From Cellvibrio polysaccharolyticus (GTDB lineage: Bacteria; Pseudomonadota; Gammaproteobacteria; Pseudomonadales; Cellvibrionaceae): a DNA stretch of 64,000 bases. Under the pieces are notes generated by a model, which had not been told where the DNA came from, searched no databases, and saw only the letters and a program-made list of their open reading frames with translations. Shown here one piece after another: positions 37,435 to 47,102 of the stretch. Both the position numbers and the translations under genes were made by a program. Positions within the stretch are counted from its first letter, which is position 1; every line of letters begins with the position of its first letter. The stretch is taken from NCBI RefSeq assembly GCF_015182315.1, contig NZ_PRDL01000001.1, positions 558,001 through 622,000 of the forward strand. Reading direction: 5' to 3'.

Positions 37435-37693
37435 GGTGGCTGTAGCCCCCATGAAAATGCAGTTGAGAGTCATTTGTTGGCTTTCTATACGTCTGCGCCT
37501 TTACGGACTGCGACAGGTAAGGGAAAATGCTGCCTTTTGTTTATCCTGTTTGCAGGATTTTCCAGGCGTATACATCAACCAACCAATGATTCAGGGCCCA
37601 GCAGAGGCCATTCAAGCTTGTCGCAGACGACCGCAATCGGCTGGCCGTCCTTTTATAACAATTGCGTAACGAATTTAAGGAGCTTTAAGCCTC

Positions 37694-39697
37694 ATGCCTT
37701 CTCGTACCGAACTTGCCAACGCCATCCGCGTTCTCAGTATGGATGCTGTCCAGAAAGCCAATTCCGGACACCCGGGCGCTCCCATGGGAATGGCAGACAT
37801 TGCCGAAGTCCTCTGGAATGATTTCCTGAAGCACAACCCGAAAAACCCGTCATGGGCTGATCGCGACCGTTTTGTACTGTCCAACGGTCACGGCTCCATG
37901 CTGACTTACTCTTTGCTGCACCTTTCCGGCTACGACCTGCCGATTGAAGAGCTGAAGCAATTCCGTCAGTTACATTCGAAAACTCCGGGTCACCCGGAAC
38001 TGGGCTACACCCCGGGCGTTGAAACCACTACCGGCCCGCTGGGTCAGGGTATTGCCAACGGCGTCGGTATGGCCGTTGCTGAAAAAATCCTCGCTGCCCA
38101 ATTCAACCGTGAAGGTCACGACATTGTTGACCATTACACCTACGTATTCCTCGGCGATGGCTGCATGATGGAAGGTGTATCTCACGAATCCTGCTCACTG
38201 GCCGGTACTCTGGGCCTGGGCAAACTGATCGCTTTCTATGATGACAACGGTATCTCCATCGACGGCCACGTTGAAGGCTGGTTCACCGATGACACGCCGA
38301 AGCGTTTTGAAGCTTACGGCTGGCATGTTATCCGCTCGGTAGATGGTCACGATGCCAATGCCGTTCGCGCTGCGGTAGAAGCTGCCCGTGCAGAAACCGG
38401 CAAGCCAACCCTGATTTGCTGTAAAACCGTTATCGGTTTCGGTTCGCCGAACAAACAAGGCTCTCACGATTCTCACGGTTCGCCGCTGGGTAACGATGAA
38501 GTGGCACTGGTGCGTAAAACCCTCGGCTGGGCTCACGAGCCGTTTGTTATTCCGCAAAATGTCTACGACGGTTGGGACGCAACTGCCAAAGGCGCTGCTG
38601 CTGAAAAAGCCTGGCAAGACAAACTGGCTGCTTACCGCGCTGCTCACCCGGAGCTGGCTGCTGAATACGAGCGTCGTGTGGTTAACAACGAACTGCCGGA
38701 AAACTTTGCAGAAGTTGCCAATGCATTTATTGCAGAAAGCCAGGCCAAAGGCGAAAAAATTGCCAGCCGTAAAGCCTCTCAAAACAGCATCGCCGCTTAT
38801 GCTGCGGTACTGCCGGAACTGCTGGGCGGTTCTGCTGACCTCGCCGGTTCCAACCTGACCATCGTTAAATCGTCCAAAGGTATCGAAGCTGCAGATGCCA
38901 GCGGTAACTACATTTATTACGGTGTGCGTGAATTCGGTATGAGCGCCATCATGAACGGTATTTCTGCCCACGGCGGTTTCATCGCTTACGGCGCTACCTT
39001 CCTGATGTTCCAGCAATACGCCGCTAACGCTGTGCGTATGTCTGCGCTGATGAAACTGCGTAACGTGTTTGTTTACACCCACGACTCTATCGGTCAGGGT
39101 GAAGACGGCCCGACTCACCAGCCAATCGAAGTACTGGGCACTCTGCGTTTGACGCCGAACCTGGAAACCTGGCGTCCGGCCGATGCCACCGAATCAGCCG
39201 TTGCCTGGAAAGCCGCTATCGAGCGCAAAACCGGCCCGTCTGCTCTGGTATTCAGCCGTCAGAACCTTGACCCGATCAACCGTACCGATGCACAGGTTGC
39301 TGACATCGCTCGCGGTGGTTACATCCTGTCTGACAGCGAAGGCGAGCTGGATGCCATCCTGATCGCTACCGGTTCGGAAGTTTCCATTACTCTGCAAGCG
39401 GCTGAAAAACTGCGTGCCGCCGGTCGCAAAGTGCGTGTGGTTTCCATGCCGAGCACCAGCGTATACGACCAGCAAGATGCAGCTTATAAAGAATCGGTTC
39501 TGCCGCTGTCTGTACTGAACCGTGTTGCGGTTGAAACTGCACACGCTGACTACTGGGCAAAATACGTGGGCCTCGATGGCCGCGTCGTCGGTATGACCAC
39601 TTTTGGTGAATCTGCACCAGGTGGCGTACTGATGGAACACTTCGGCTTTACCGTTGACAACATCGTCAACACCGTAGAAGAGTTACTGCAAGACTGA
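37694..39697 (+). CDS. tkt: Transketolase
   Basis: Thiamine-diphosphate enzyme of the pentose phosphate pathway that transfers two-carbon ketol units. 667 residues, full length. Motifs: KANSGHPGAPMGMAD, FVLSNGHGSMLTYSLLHL, the ThDP site GDGCMMEGVSHE, GSPNKQGSHDSHGSPLG, THDSIGQGEDGPTHQP. Codon use appears strongly biased, as expected for a highly expressed gene. A strong terminator follows, then pgk; the epd gene found between them in Pseudomonas is absent. Confidence 0.98.
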   Translation: MPSRTELANAIRVLSMDAVQKANSGHPGAPMGMADIAEVLWNDFLKHNPKNPSWADRDRFVLSNGHGSMLTYSLLHLSGYDLPIEELKQFRQLHSKTPGHPELGYTPGVETTTGPLGQGIANGVGMAVAEKILAAQFNREGHDIVDHYTYVFLGDGCMMEGVSHESCSLAGTLGLGKLIAFYDDNGISIDGHVEGWFTDDTPKRFEAYGWHVIRSVDGHDANAVRAAVEAARAETGKPTLICCKTVIGFGSPNKQGSHDSHGSPLGNDEVALVRKTLGWAHEPFVIPQNVYDGWDATAKGAAAEKAWQDKLAAYRAAHPELAAEYERRVVNNELPENFAEVANAFIAESQAKGEKIASRKASQNSIAAYAAVLPELLGGSADLAGSNLTIVKSSKGIEAADASGNYIYYGVREFGMSAIMNGISAHGGFIAYGATFLMFQQYAANAVRMSALMKLRNVFVYTHDSIGQGEDGPTHQPIEVLGTLRLTPNLETWRPADATESAVAWKAAIERKTGPSALVFSRQNLDPINRTDAQVADIARGGYILSDSEGELDAILIATGSEVSITLQAAEKLRAAGRKVRVVSMPSTSVYDQQDAAYKESVLPLSVLNRVAVETAHADYWAKYVGLDGRVVGMTTFGESAPGGVLMEHFGFTVDNIVNTVEELLQD

Positions 39698-39704
39698 TGA
39701 CTCG

Positions 39705-39731
39705 AAACACCCGGCTACGGCCGGGTGTTTT
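39705..39731 (+). terminator. Rho-independent terminator after tkt
   Basis: AAACACCCGGC / GCCGGGTGTTT stem with a TACG tetraloop, running into TTTTGC. Confidence 0.85.
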
Positions 39732-39792
39732 GCTTCACAAATAAGATTTTTTAGAAAAATGGCCAAGTGTCGGTTTTTATTCGGAGCAAACC

Positions 39793-40965
39793 ATGACTGT
39801 AAAATTAATGAAAGACCAGGATCTCGCCGGTAAGCGCGTACTGATTCGTGAAGACCTGAACGTACCTTTGGATAACGGTCGCATCACCAGCACCGTGCGT
39901 ATTGACGCTGCCATTCCTACCATCAAGGCCGCGCTGGAAAAAGGCGCAAAAGTTGCCGTTATGTCTCACCTCGGCCGTCCGGACGAAGGCGTGTACGAAG
40001 AATCTTCTTCATTGGCACCGGTAGCCAAATACCTCAGCGAAAAACTCGGCCGTGAAGTGCCGCTGGTAAAAGACTGGGTAGACGGTTACACCAGTGACAG
40101 CGACCTGGTATTGCTGGAAAACGTTCGCTTCAATGTTGGCGAAGGTAAAAATTCCGATGAGTTGGCGAAAAAAATGGCCGCTCTGTGTGACGTATTTGTT
40201 ATGGACGCCTTTGGCACCGCACACCGTGCGCAAGCGTCTACCCATGGCGTAGCCAAATTTGCACCGGTAGCGGTTGCCGGCCCGCTGTTGTCTGCTGAAC
40301 TGGAAGCGCTGGGCAAAGTGCTCGACAACCCGGCTCGTCCGCTGGTGGCGATTGTTGGTGGTTCAAAAGTTTCCAGCAAATTGAGCGTGCTCGAAGCCGT
40401 ATCAAAAATTGCTGACACCCTGATCGTTGGTGGTGGTATTTCCAACACCTTCGTAGCCTCTGCCGGTAACGAAGTAGGCAACTCACTGTACGAAAAAGAT
40501 TTGATCCCGGAAGCACAACGTCTGCGCGCTGCAACTGACGTAGTGTTTGCGACTGACGTACGTGTCACCAAAGAAGGTTTTAAAGCGTGGAACCACAACT
40601 CTGTTGCGGTCGCTAAAAAAGCCAACGAAATTCAGGCTGACGAAGAAATTATCGACTACGGCCCGGAAACCGCTGCACGCGTTGCTGACATTATCAAAAA
40701 CGCCAAAACCATTCTGTGGAACGGCCCTTGCGGTGTCTTTGAATTCGATGCTTTCGCACAAGGCACTGAAACCATCTCCCGCGCCATTGCCGACTCGGAA
40801 GGTTTCTCGGTAGCTGGCGGCGGCGACACACTGGCAGCCATCGACAAATGGAACCTCGCTGACAAAATCTCCTACGTATCCACCGGCGGCGGCGCCTTCC
40901 TGGAATTCGTAGAAGGCAAAAAACTGCCAGCCGTTGCGATTCTGGAAGAGCGCGCTAAAGGCTGA
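39793..40965 (+). CDS. pgk: Phosphoglycerate kinase
   Basis: Transfers phosphate between 1,3-bisphosphoglycerate and ADP in glycolysis. 390 residues, normal length. Motifs: LIREDLNVPLDNG, MSHLGRPDEG, LLENVRFNVGEGKN, AIVGGSKVSSKL, VGGGISNTFV, WNGPCGVFEF, VAGGGDTLAAI. ATG at 39793 after GGAG. Followed by a strong hairpin terminator. Confidence 0.98.
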   Translation: MTVKLMKDQDLAGKRVLIREDLNVPLDNGRITSTVRIDAAIPTIKAALEKGAKVAVMSHLGRPDEGVYEESSSLAPVAKYLSEKLGREVPLVKDWVDGYTSDSDLVLLENVRFNVGEGKNSDELAKKMAALCDVFVMDAFGTAHRAQASTHGVAKFAPVAVAGPLLSAELEALGKVLDNPARPLVAIVGGSKVSSKLSVLEAVSKIADTLIVGGGISNTFVASAGNEVGNSLYEKDLIPEAQRLRAATDVVFATDVRVTKEGFKAWNHNSVAVAKKANEIQADEEIIDYGPETAARVADIIKNAKTILWNGPCGVFEFDAFAQGTETISRAIADSEGFSVAGGGDTLAAIDKWNLADKISYVSTGGGAFLEFVEGKKLPAVAILEERAKG

Positions 40966-40996
40966 TTGCTGAAGCGCTCAAGTACTTTTTGAGCGT

Positions 40997-41033
40997 AAGA
41001 TAATAGCCCGGTTTTCATCCGGGCTATTATCTT
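40997..41033 (+). terminator. Rho-independent terminator after pgk
   Basis: 15-bp stem AAGATAATAGCCCGG / CCGGGCTATTATCTT with a TTTTCAT loop, then GTTTGTG. A second hairpin (GCTCAA / TTGAGC) lies just before it. Confidence 0.8.
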
Positions 41034-41090
41034 GTTTGTGCCTGTTGTTATTTTCGTTTCTCTTCAAAGTCATTATTTCACTAGATTACG

Positions 41091-42626
41091 TCATTCGGAG
41101 CTCACGGTTGTATATCCTGAAAGCATAGATGAATGATGAGCGGGCTTTTTCATTGAACAGTAGGTTTTGAGGAAATTTGCATGTGACGGTAATTTTTCGA
41201 CGGCTGCAGCAATATTTGCTTTCATTGAGTTGAGGCCGGAAAAAATTCTCTCATCAGTTAAAGTATGTGGAATGTGATGGTAACCTTGAGGTTCTATACG
41301 TTGCCCTAACATTACCTGCAACCATGAAGTCACTCTAAAAACATCATCTGCGTCATGGTGCACATGGCCGGTTGCTTTGAAGAACTCAATTTTCTCTGCA
41401 AGCGAATCCGGTATGGTCATATCGCGGCAGTCGCGCCAGTAGGGGGTGTCATCGCGCTCGGTCGCTTTGTAGTGCAATATAATAAAATCTCGCACATGTT
41501 CGTACTCGCTACGAGCTAGCTCATTGTAACGGCGAATCAACGGCTCATTACATCCTTCAAATGGGAATAGCTGCAGTAATCTGAGTACTCCTATTTGAAT
41601 CAAGTGAATACTGGTTGACTCTAGCGGCTCCACAAATCCACCCGCCAAACCTACAGCAACACAGTTTTTTACCCATGATTGCTTGCGGCGCCCGGTGTTG
41701 AATTTAAGCAATCGAAGCTCTGCTTTGATGTCTCCATCCAAATTTTGTAACAAGGTATTTCTTGCATCTTCATCGGAAATATACGCGCTGGAATAAACAT
41801 GGCCCGTACCCTGGCGATGTTGCAGCGGAATTTTCCACTGCCAGCCACTGTCATGGGCAATCGCTCGGGTATAAGGAGGAATGTCACCGGAAAATTCTGT
41901 CTGTAGCGCCACAGCGCTGTCATTGCGCAGCCACTGTCCCCACTTTTCGTATCCGGCGTTTAATGTGTCTTCAATAAGCAGCCCGCGGAATCCGGTGCAA
42001 TCGATAAACAAATCACCTTCAATGCTGGTACCTGACTCCAGCACCACAGATTCAATAAAGCCAGTATCAGCATTTTGTTTAACCTGAGTGATTTTCCCTT
42101 CAACACGCGTTACGCCTTTTTCTTCGCTAAGCTTGCGCAAAAATTTGGCGTAAAGGCTAGCGTCAAAATGGTAGGCATAGTTGAGTTTCGGGTTTTCGGT
42201 GGGGGCAAATTTATGGGCTTTTGCAGCTTGTAACTCAAAGCAGAGGTCATCAAGCTCGCCTTCATAACCCCGGGCTTTAGCGGCCAGCCAGTAATGATAG
42301 AAATCACCCATCCAGTTGGGCTTGCCGAATGATCCAAACGGATGGATATACCGATCACCCTTGCGCGCCCAGTTTTCAAAGGAAATGCCCAGCTTGATAC
42401 TACCCATGGTTGCACTTAAAAAATCTTTCTCATCAATGCCGAGAATTTTGTGGAAAGAGCAGATAGTTGGAAAGGTCGCTTCGCCTACACCTACCGTACC
42501 TATTTCAGCTGACTCGATGAGTGTGATATCTAACAAGATACCTAGCTGATTTGATAGCGCCACTGCCGTGCACCAACCTGATGTTCCGCCGCCGGCGATT
42601 ACCACTTTTTTTATTTTTTGAGACAT
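41091..42626 (-). CDS. Orphan tryptophan-halogenase-like flavoprotein
   Basis: 511 residues from the ATG at 42626 (MSQKIKKVVIAGGGTSGWCT), with GAGGTGG close upstream. FAD-dependent halogenase family: GGGTSG dinucleotide-binding loop, GVGEATFPT, Lys78 in SIKLGISFENW at the position of the catalytic Lys of PrnA, the motif GWQWKIPLQHR, and EPLESTSIHL. No TonB receptor, SapC or flavin reductase gene is adjacent, unlike the related gene at 62622. Whether it halogenates anything is unknown; many members act in sugar-related clusters without a known substrate. Confidence 0.88.
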   Translation of the reverse strand: MSQKIKKVVIAGGGTSGWCTAVALSNQLGILLDITLIESAEIGTVGVGEATFPTICSFHKILGIDEKDFLSATMGSIKLGISFENWARKGDRYIHPFGSFGKPNWMGDFYHYWLAAKARGYEGELDDLCFELQAAKAHKFAPTENPKLNYAYHFDASLYAKFLRKLSEEKGVTRVEGKITQVKQNADTGFIESVVLESGTSIEGDLFIDCTGFRGLLIEDTLNAGYEKWGQWLRNDSAVALQTEFSGDIPPYTRAIAHDSGWQWKIPLQHRQGTGHVYSSAYISDEDARNTLLQNLDGDIKAELRLLKFNTGRRKQSWVKNCVAVGLAGGFVEPLESTSIHLIQIGVLRLLQLFPFEGCNEPLIRRYNELARSEYEHVRDFIILHYKATERDDTPYWRDCRDMTIPDSLAEKIEFFKATGHVHHDADDVFRVTSWLQVMLGQRIEPQGYHHIPHTLTDERIFSGLNSMKANIAAAVEKLPSHANFLKTYCSMKKPAHHSSMLSGYTTVSSE

Positions 42627-43009
42627 TTCCACCTCGGTAGTCATTATTTTATTAAAAGCCACGGCATGCTTGTAGCCGCTACGAGCGTTGCGGTGGCGTT
42701 TTCCGAAGTATCACAATGAGGCAATTGTAGCGCTATTAATTTTGACTATTAAGAAGCTCCGCAGGGCGCTGCCATTTTATTGGCAATAATCAATCCCTAA
42801 ACCATCCTCAATCCTGTACATAAAGCCAGCAAAGGAATTTGCTATGATGCGCTCGCGTAGTTAGCTTATTCCATTAGAGAGCGCAACAACCTTCATTACT
42901 GTGTTAACTGTTGTGCACGGCGCGCATTTTTATGTAGTTGCGATGGCGACTTCAATGTTGAGCATTGGTACGGTTGGATAATGGTTGGTTAAAAACCACA
43001 CCAATTCAC
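42627..43009. other. Intergenic region without recognised gene
   Basis: 383 bases between the orphan halogenase start and the small hypothetical gene. It must contain the halogenase promoter (minus strand). No RNA gene, repeat or reading frame could be supported. Confidence 0.5.
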
Positions 43010-43399
43010 CTACTCATCTTGTTCGTAAGTGGGAAACACCACCACATTGAACACTTTGCCATCAAACACCCATGCCATTATTTCCAGTTGTTCATCGTAA
43101 TAACTTTTACCATCGGAGCCATAGTCTTCATCGAGTGAAAATGCAGGAAATTGTTCTTGTAGTACATGTTCGGAAATACCAACAATGGGCTTGGCATTTA
43201 ACAACTGCTGTTCATCGGACAAAGTAATCGAAGAAAGCCGATCATCCTCAAATGCTAACTCAACGCCATTGGCATATTCCCAAATATCTTCCTCGGCGGT
43301 CGTTTCTTTGCCGATTGGAGCGCCCAGTTCTGCCTGAACCTGCTTTTGGCTCATGCCAAATTTAATCGTATCAACCCCGATTTTTGGATAAATTTTCAT
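43010..43399 (-). CDS. Hypothetical 129-residue acidic protein
   Basis: Starts MKIYPKIGVDTIKFGMSQKQVQAELG, is strongly acidic and has no membrane segment. The pattern IKFGMSQKQVQAELGAP with a later ELAFEDDRLSSI resembles small SmpA/BamE-like or immunity-type folds, but I cannot assign a family with confidence. Located between the orphan halogenase and the IS30 remnant. Confidence 0.6.
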   Translation of the reverse strand: MKIYPKIGVDTIKFGMSQKQVQAELGAPIGKETTAEEDIWEYANGVELAFEDDRLSSITLSDEQQLLNAKPIVGISEHVLQEQFPAFSLDEDYGSDGKSYYDEQLEIMAWVFDGKVFNVVVFPTYEQDE

Positions 43400-43424
43400 T
43401 GAAACCTCGTGTGATTTTTGTGAT

Positions 43425-44465
43425 TTATACCTGGCAGCAAGATAGACTCGCTGCGGGCGTTAAATTAATATTCGCGGATTCAAGTAATAACTGCAATTCA
43501 ATTACGCTGTGCAATTCCCCTCGCAGCCCCTTGAATAACTTATTTGGGGATCGGCAATCTCGTGTTTTCGTTGGGTGATTGTTGAGACGATCCATAACAT
43601 GTTGGATCGCTTTATCACTTACCTGATTAAAATCAGTACCCTTGGGAAAATACTGCCGAATAAACCCGTTTGTATTTTCGTTGATTCCTTGATCCCAGGA
43701 GGCATAAGGATGCGCAAAATAAATATCCGCATCCAGGGCTTGAGCCATTTTTTCATGCGCTGAAAACTCAAGACCATTGTCGAGCGTAATGGTTTTAATT
43801 CGATCTTTGAGCGATTTCATTCCTCTTATCGCTGCCTGAACCAATAAATCTGCATGCTTGCCCGTTAACCTGATAATCACGTATAAAGCGTTTTTCGTTC
43901 CACCATGGTTAACAAAGCGCTCTGGCGACCTTTGCCTATAATCGTATCACCTTTCCAATCACCAATACGGCCACGCTGTGTAACTACCGCCGGTCTTTCA
44001 TCAATATCCACGCGGTTTTTAATTCTTCATCGTCGGTCATAATTGCCATAGCGCTTACGATAGGCTTTGATATCACGCGCAGGTGCCTATAAAAGTCGCC
44101 GTCCGCTGCTTTGTCCGCATAAATCAATTGATAAGTGTTTCATGGTGCAGCGACAGATTTTTGTGCGCCTTCAAATAATCGACCGCTTGCTGCGGTCTCA
44201 GCTCCTGACGAATGAGCTGCTCAATCCAGCCCCGCACCTCGTCGGTAATTTTTATAGCCTTGGCGACCGTTGCTCGACGGTTATCACTAAGCCGGTGGGC
44301 TTGCGCAGGCCTGTACCCTCTCAGCCCACCATTGCGCCTCAGCTCTCTGCTGATTGTCGCGGGGCTTCTTTCCAGCCCTGCAGCAATCTGGTCTTGTGTT
44401 AAACCTGCTTTCTTTGGCGCGTAAATTTGGTATCTTTCGTTTTCGGTCTGCTGGCGGCAATTCAT
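43425..44465 (-). pseudogene. Degenerate IS30-family transposase
   Basis: The N-terminal fragment (44124-44465) carries the IS30 HTH: LTQDQIAAGLERSPATISRE and RRNGGLRGYRPAQAH. The C-terminal fragment (43425-43880) carries the integrase core: LDNGLEFSAHEKMAQAL, YFAHPYASWDQGINENTNG and DRLNNHPTKTRD. Between them (43881-44123) the reading frame is broken, although translated pieces such as GDWKGDTIIGKG remain visible in other frames. The element is therefore inactive. Frame changes rather than a large deletion explain the break. Confidence 0.88.
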
Positions 44466-44550
44466 CTGTGCTTCATCTCTTGGTCGGGAGAAGCTCAGAC
44501 TCTACCAGCTGACCTCTCACTTACCAATTGCATTTATTATCCGAAACCGC
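43474..44550 (-). mobile_element. IS30-type element with imperfect terminal repeats
   Basis: Left end GCGGATTCAAGTAATAAC...TGCAATT (43474-43498) and right end, read inward on the minus strand, GCGGTTTCGGATAATAAA...TGCAATT (44526-44550) match at about 20 of 25 bases. They bound about 1.08 kb, the usual size of IS30 members. No clear target duplication was seen, and the transposase remnant runs slightly past the left end, so boundaries are tentative. Confidence 0.6.
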
Positions 44551-44726
44551 CACCCGCGATTTTTAATCTAATTATAAAATTCTTGCAATATTACGCGCCA
44601 TCGCTATGATTCTTCACTCCCTGAATTCAGGGTGAGAAAGGCGCTCACGCCCATTAGCCCTTTCGGGATTCAAAGTCTTCCATTAATGAGTGATCAATTT
44701 CCACCTGTTGGTGGAGAAATAAGGAA

Positions 44727-45188
44727 ATGAATGTGAAAATATTTTTTGTGCTGATAATTAGCTTCCTGATGACTGCGTGTGCCGGCCCCAGATACGGCGG
44801 TGTTGCTATCCCCGATGAAGTAAAAAACAAAAAAATTGATGTGGTAATTATCCGGGATAAAGAAACCAGAGAAGGTTTTGGTAAGGCCATAGAAAGCTGG
44901 CTTAGAAAAAATAACTATCGTTACACAGTTCAGCCAGATGGTTCCCGACATGACTTGAAAAAGATAACAATCGAATACGTCGGTCATTGGAAGTGGGATT
45001 TGGCGCTCTATCTGAGCGAAGCAAGAATCGAGGCCTTTAACCAGGGTCAAAGAATTGGTGAAGCTACTTATAAGGCACCTAACACATTGAACAATAATAA
45101 ATTTAGTAATGCTGAAGAGCGCATCGAGTTTATGATGCGAGTGCTGTTCGGGCAAATATCTCCTGAAGAGGCCACCAGGTCGATTTAG
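44727..45188 (+). CDS. Hypothetical lipoprotein (Sbal_3080-like)
   Basis: 153 residues. The signal peptide with lipobox LMTAC places the lipid cysteine at residue 18; GPRYGGVAIPDEVKNKKIDVVIIRD follows, split here only by the lipobox description. An AAGGAA ribosome site directly precedes ATG 44727. The pattern of a small sheet-rich lipoprotein with ESWLRKNNYRYTVQPDG is seen in uncharacterised gammaproteobacterial lipoproteins; the family name is tentative. Lies just beyond the IS30 right end. Confidence 0.75.
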   Translation: MNVKIFFVLIISFLMTACAGPRYGGVAIPDEVKNKKIDVVIIRDKETREGFGKAIESWLRKNNYRYTVQPDGSRHDLKKITIEYVGHWKWDLALYLSEARIEAFNQGQRIGEATYKAPNTLNNNKFSNAEERIEFMMRVLFGQISPEEATRSI

Positions 45189-45252
45189 CCGAATTTTCGG
45201 TGATTCAGGAATAGATCCTTTCATCATCGTAGTAATGCTTTAAGGGTAGTAA

Positions 45253-45735
45253 ATGCAAATTCAGGATTTAACTGTTACCAGTTTTTTGCAATTACAAGCA
45301 TCCATTACTAGCGAGCTGCGATCACGCGGCGTTGTTCGAACGCATAATAATCCGTTGGGAGATTATACTGAGTGGCTTGTGGCAAGAGCTTTGAATCTTA
45401 AGCTGCAGGCCAGTTCAACGGCAGGGTATGACGGCATAGGTCGCGACGGGTTGCGGGTGCAGATAAAGGGGCGGCGAACCACGCCCAATAGCTCATCGCG
45501 CCAGTTAAGTGCCATAAGAAAATATGATGAAAAGGATTTTGATGCGCTGGTTGCGGTAATCTATGATGAAGCTTTCAACATCATCGATGCGTTACTGATC
45601 CCGCATGGGGTAATTCGCGACTATGCAGTTTATCGCGCCCATGTAAATGCCCATATTCTTATTCTTAAGGGGGCAATTCTAAAAGACCCGAGAGTGCAAT
45701 GCATTAAATCCAAAATTGTAGAATCGATGCTTTAG
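45253..45735 (+). CDS. PD-(D/E)xK-type nuclease-like protein (DUF6998-like)
   Basis: 160 residues. The stretch GDYTEWLVARALNL, then GYDGIGRDGLRVQIKGRR, gives the order Glu - Asp - Gln-x-Lys of a restriction-endonuclease-like core (D in YDGI, QIK as the variant (D/E)xK motif). SSSRQLSAIRKYDEKDFDAL follows. This matches the DUF6998 pattern as I remember it. Cytoplasmic, with no DNA-binding domain visible and no methyltransferase partner nearby, so it is not an obvious restriction system. Function unknown. Confidence 0.68.
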   Translation: MQIQDLTVTSFLQLQASITSELRSRGVVRTHNNPLGDYTEWLVARALNLKLQASSTAGYDGIGRDGLRVQIKGRRTTPNSSSRQLSAIRKYDEKDFDALVAVIYDEAFNIIDALLIPHGVIRDYAVYRAHVNAHILILKGAILKDPRVQCIKSKIVESML

Positions 45736-45797
45736 CAGGATAAAAATCCAGCCTGCACTCTCAAAGGTCTAATTTTTTATTAGATGTCCATAACCGC

Positions 45798-46193
45798 TTA
45801 CTGTTCCGGGGCAGCCCCAAAAGGTAAACCCAAATAAACCCGCAATGCCGTGGCTAAAACTTTACCCGTAACAACGATATTTCTGCCCGTATCTTCCAAA
45901 ACCCCTCCTGATATATCGGTAGCTTTTACTCCCAATTTTTTAAGTTGGTTTTGATCCGGAGATTTGATGTAACAGGCTCTTCGTCTTTCGGATGCATTTC
46001 CGCCCACCGTCCAGGTTTCTTTGCAGAAGTATTCCGTACCGGATGCGGCGAGGGATTCTTCTACGTTTATCGTCGGGTCATCCTGCACGACCTCCAGGTA
46101 TTGATCGGGGGCGGGGGTGTTGACGGCTTTCAAGGTTGAATGGCAGCCGGTGATGCAGAAGGTTATTGCTATCAATAAGATGGGGTATTTCAT
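45798..46193 (-). CDS. Hypothetical lipoprotein
   Basis: 131 residues with signal peptide and lipobox ITGC (lipid Cys at residue 17). The mature part contains two further cysteines, in EYFCKETW and RRACYIKS. Ends VYLGLPFGAAPEQ. No family recognised. Convergent with the nuclease-like gene. Confidence 0.65.
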   Translation of the reverse strand: MKYPILLIAITFCITGCHSTLKAVNTPAPDQYLEVVQDDPTINVEESLAASGTEYFCKETWTVGGNASERRRACYIKSPDQNQLKKLGVKATDISGGVLEDTGRNIVVTGKVLATALRVYLGLPFGAAPEQ

Positions 46194-46635
46194 GGTTCGT
46201 CCTTGTTGGGTGTTATAGGATATGACTTGATATTAAAATTATCCGGGAAGGATATTCGATTATGGGTTTTGTGGCGACAAGTATTGATGGCCTGTTTTTT
46301 CTATAATGATTCGCGCTTCGCTTACCGCCGATGTTGAAACCCTTATCACTCTTTGGCAAAGCTTTACTTGCATATGCCATTCATCATCAGGCTGTTTACC
46401 TGGTGGATGTGAACGAACAGAATGAGCCTGCCGTCGGTTTTATCGTCATGCGGGGTTTGAGGTTATTGGCCCGTCACCGTTGGACGGGCAAGGCAGGCCT
46501 TATCCGCTTTTGTCTGGTCAGTTGTCGTCACATGAGCTGAGCTAATCGCCAAATTCCGCTATTCCATGCGGTCAATGACCATAAAACGTATTAGAATCCA
46601 TCCTTCCTCTTTCTCACCGTAACTCCGGAGCACTT
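46194..46635. other. Intergenic region without supported gene
   Basis: 442 bases between two divergent genes (lipoprotein on minus, Dabb on plus). It must hold both promoters. A 69-codon frame at 46331-46540 has no ribosome site and atypical composition and is not called. Confidence 0.5.
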
Positions 46636-46929
46636 ATGATTCGCCATATTCTTTTTATAAAATTCAAACCTTCTGTCGTGGCAGCGCAAATTGACGAAGT
46701 AAAAGTGCTGTTTGAATCGATGGCGAAGATTGCCGGTGTTGATGCGGTGGAGTGGGGCGTTAATGACAGCCCGGAAGGTTTGGACAAGGGCTACACGCAT
46801 ATCGTGTTGATGACCTTTGCCGACGAGGCCAGCCGTCAGGCGTATTTGCCGCATCCGGATCATGAAGCGTTAAAGCAGGTTTTTGTGCCTTTGCTGGATG
46901 ACATCATTGTTCTGGATTACTCCCTGTAA
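46636..46929 (+). CDS. Dabb-family stress-responsive barrel protein
   Basis: 97 residues, ferredoxin-like dimeric alpha/beta barrel: MIRHILFIKFKPSV, VEWGVNDSPEGLDKGYTH, VLMTFADEASRQAYLPHPDH. ATG follows CGGAG. The family includes stress-induced and small catabolic enzymes; the role here is unknown. Confidence 0.88.
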   Translation: MIRHILFIKFKPSVVAAQIDEVKVLFESMAKIAGVDAVEWGVNDSPEGLDKGYTHIVLMTFADEASRQAYLPHPDHEALKQVFVPLLDDIIVLDYSL

Positions 46930-47102
46930 ATTGCCGGGCAGCGCCGAACAGATTGCCGGTTGCTGCCCTACCTTTTTTATCCCGTCTGAATTACCAATCC
47001 ATTGGCCGGGTAGCGGTTCATTCCGTAGTCAGTTTTACTGTCTTAACCCTGGCTATAGTAAAGAGTGTCATTCTTACCTCAAGTAGAAACAGGAGCGTTG
47101 CT

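Noticed and set aside
41091..42626. Natural-product biosynthesis cluster around the halogenase
   Set aside because: No NRPS, PKS, flavin reductase or other tailoring gene nearby.
46331..46540. 69-codon open frame
   Set aside because: No ribosome site, atypical composition and no recognisable family.
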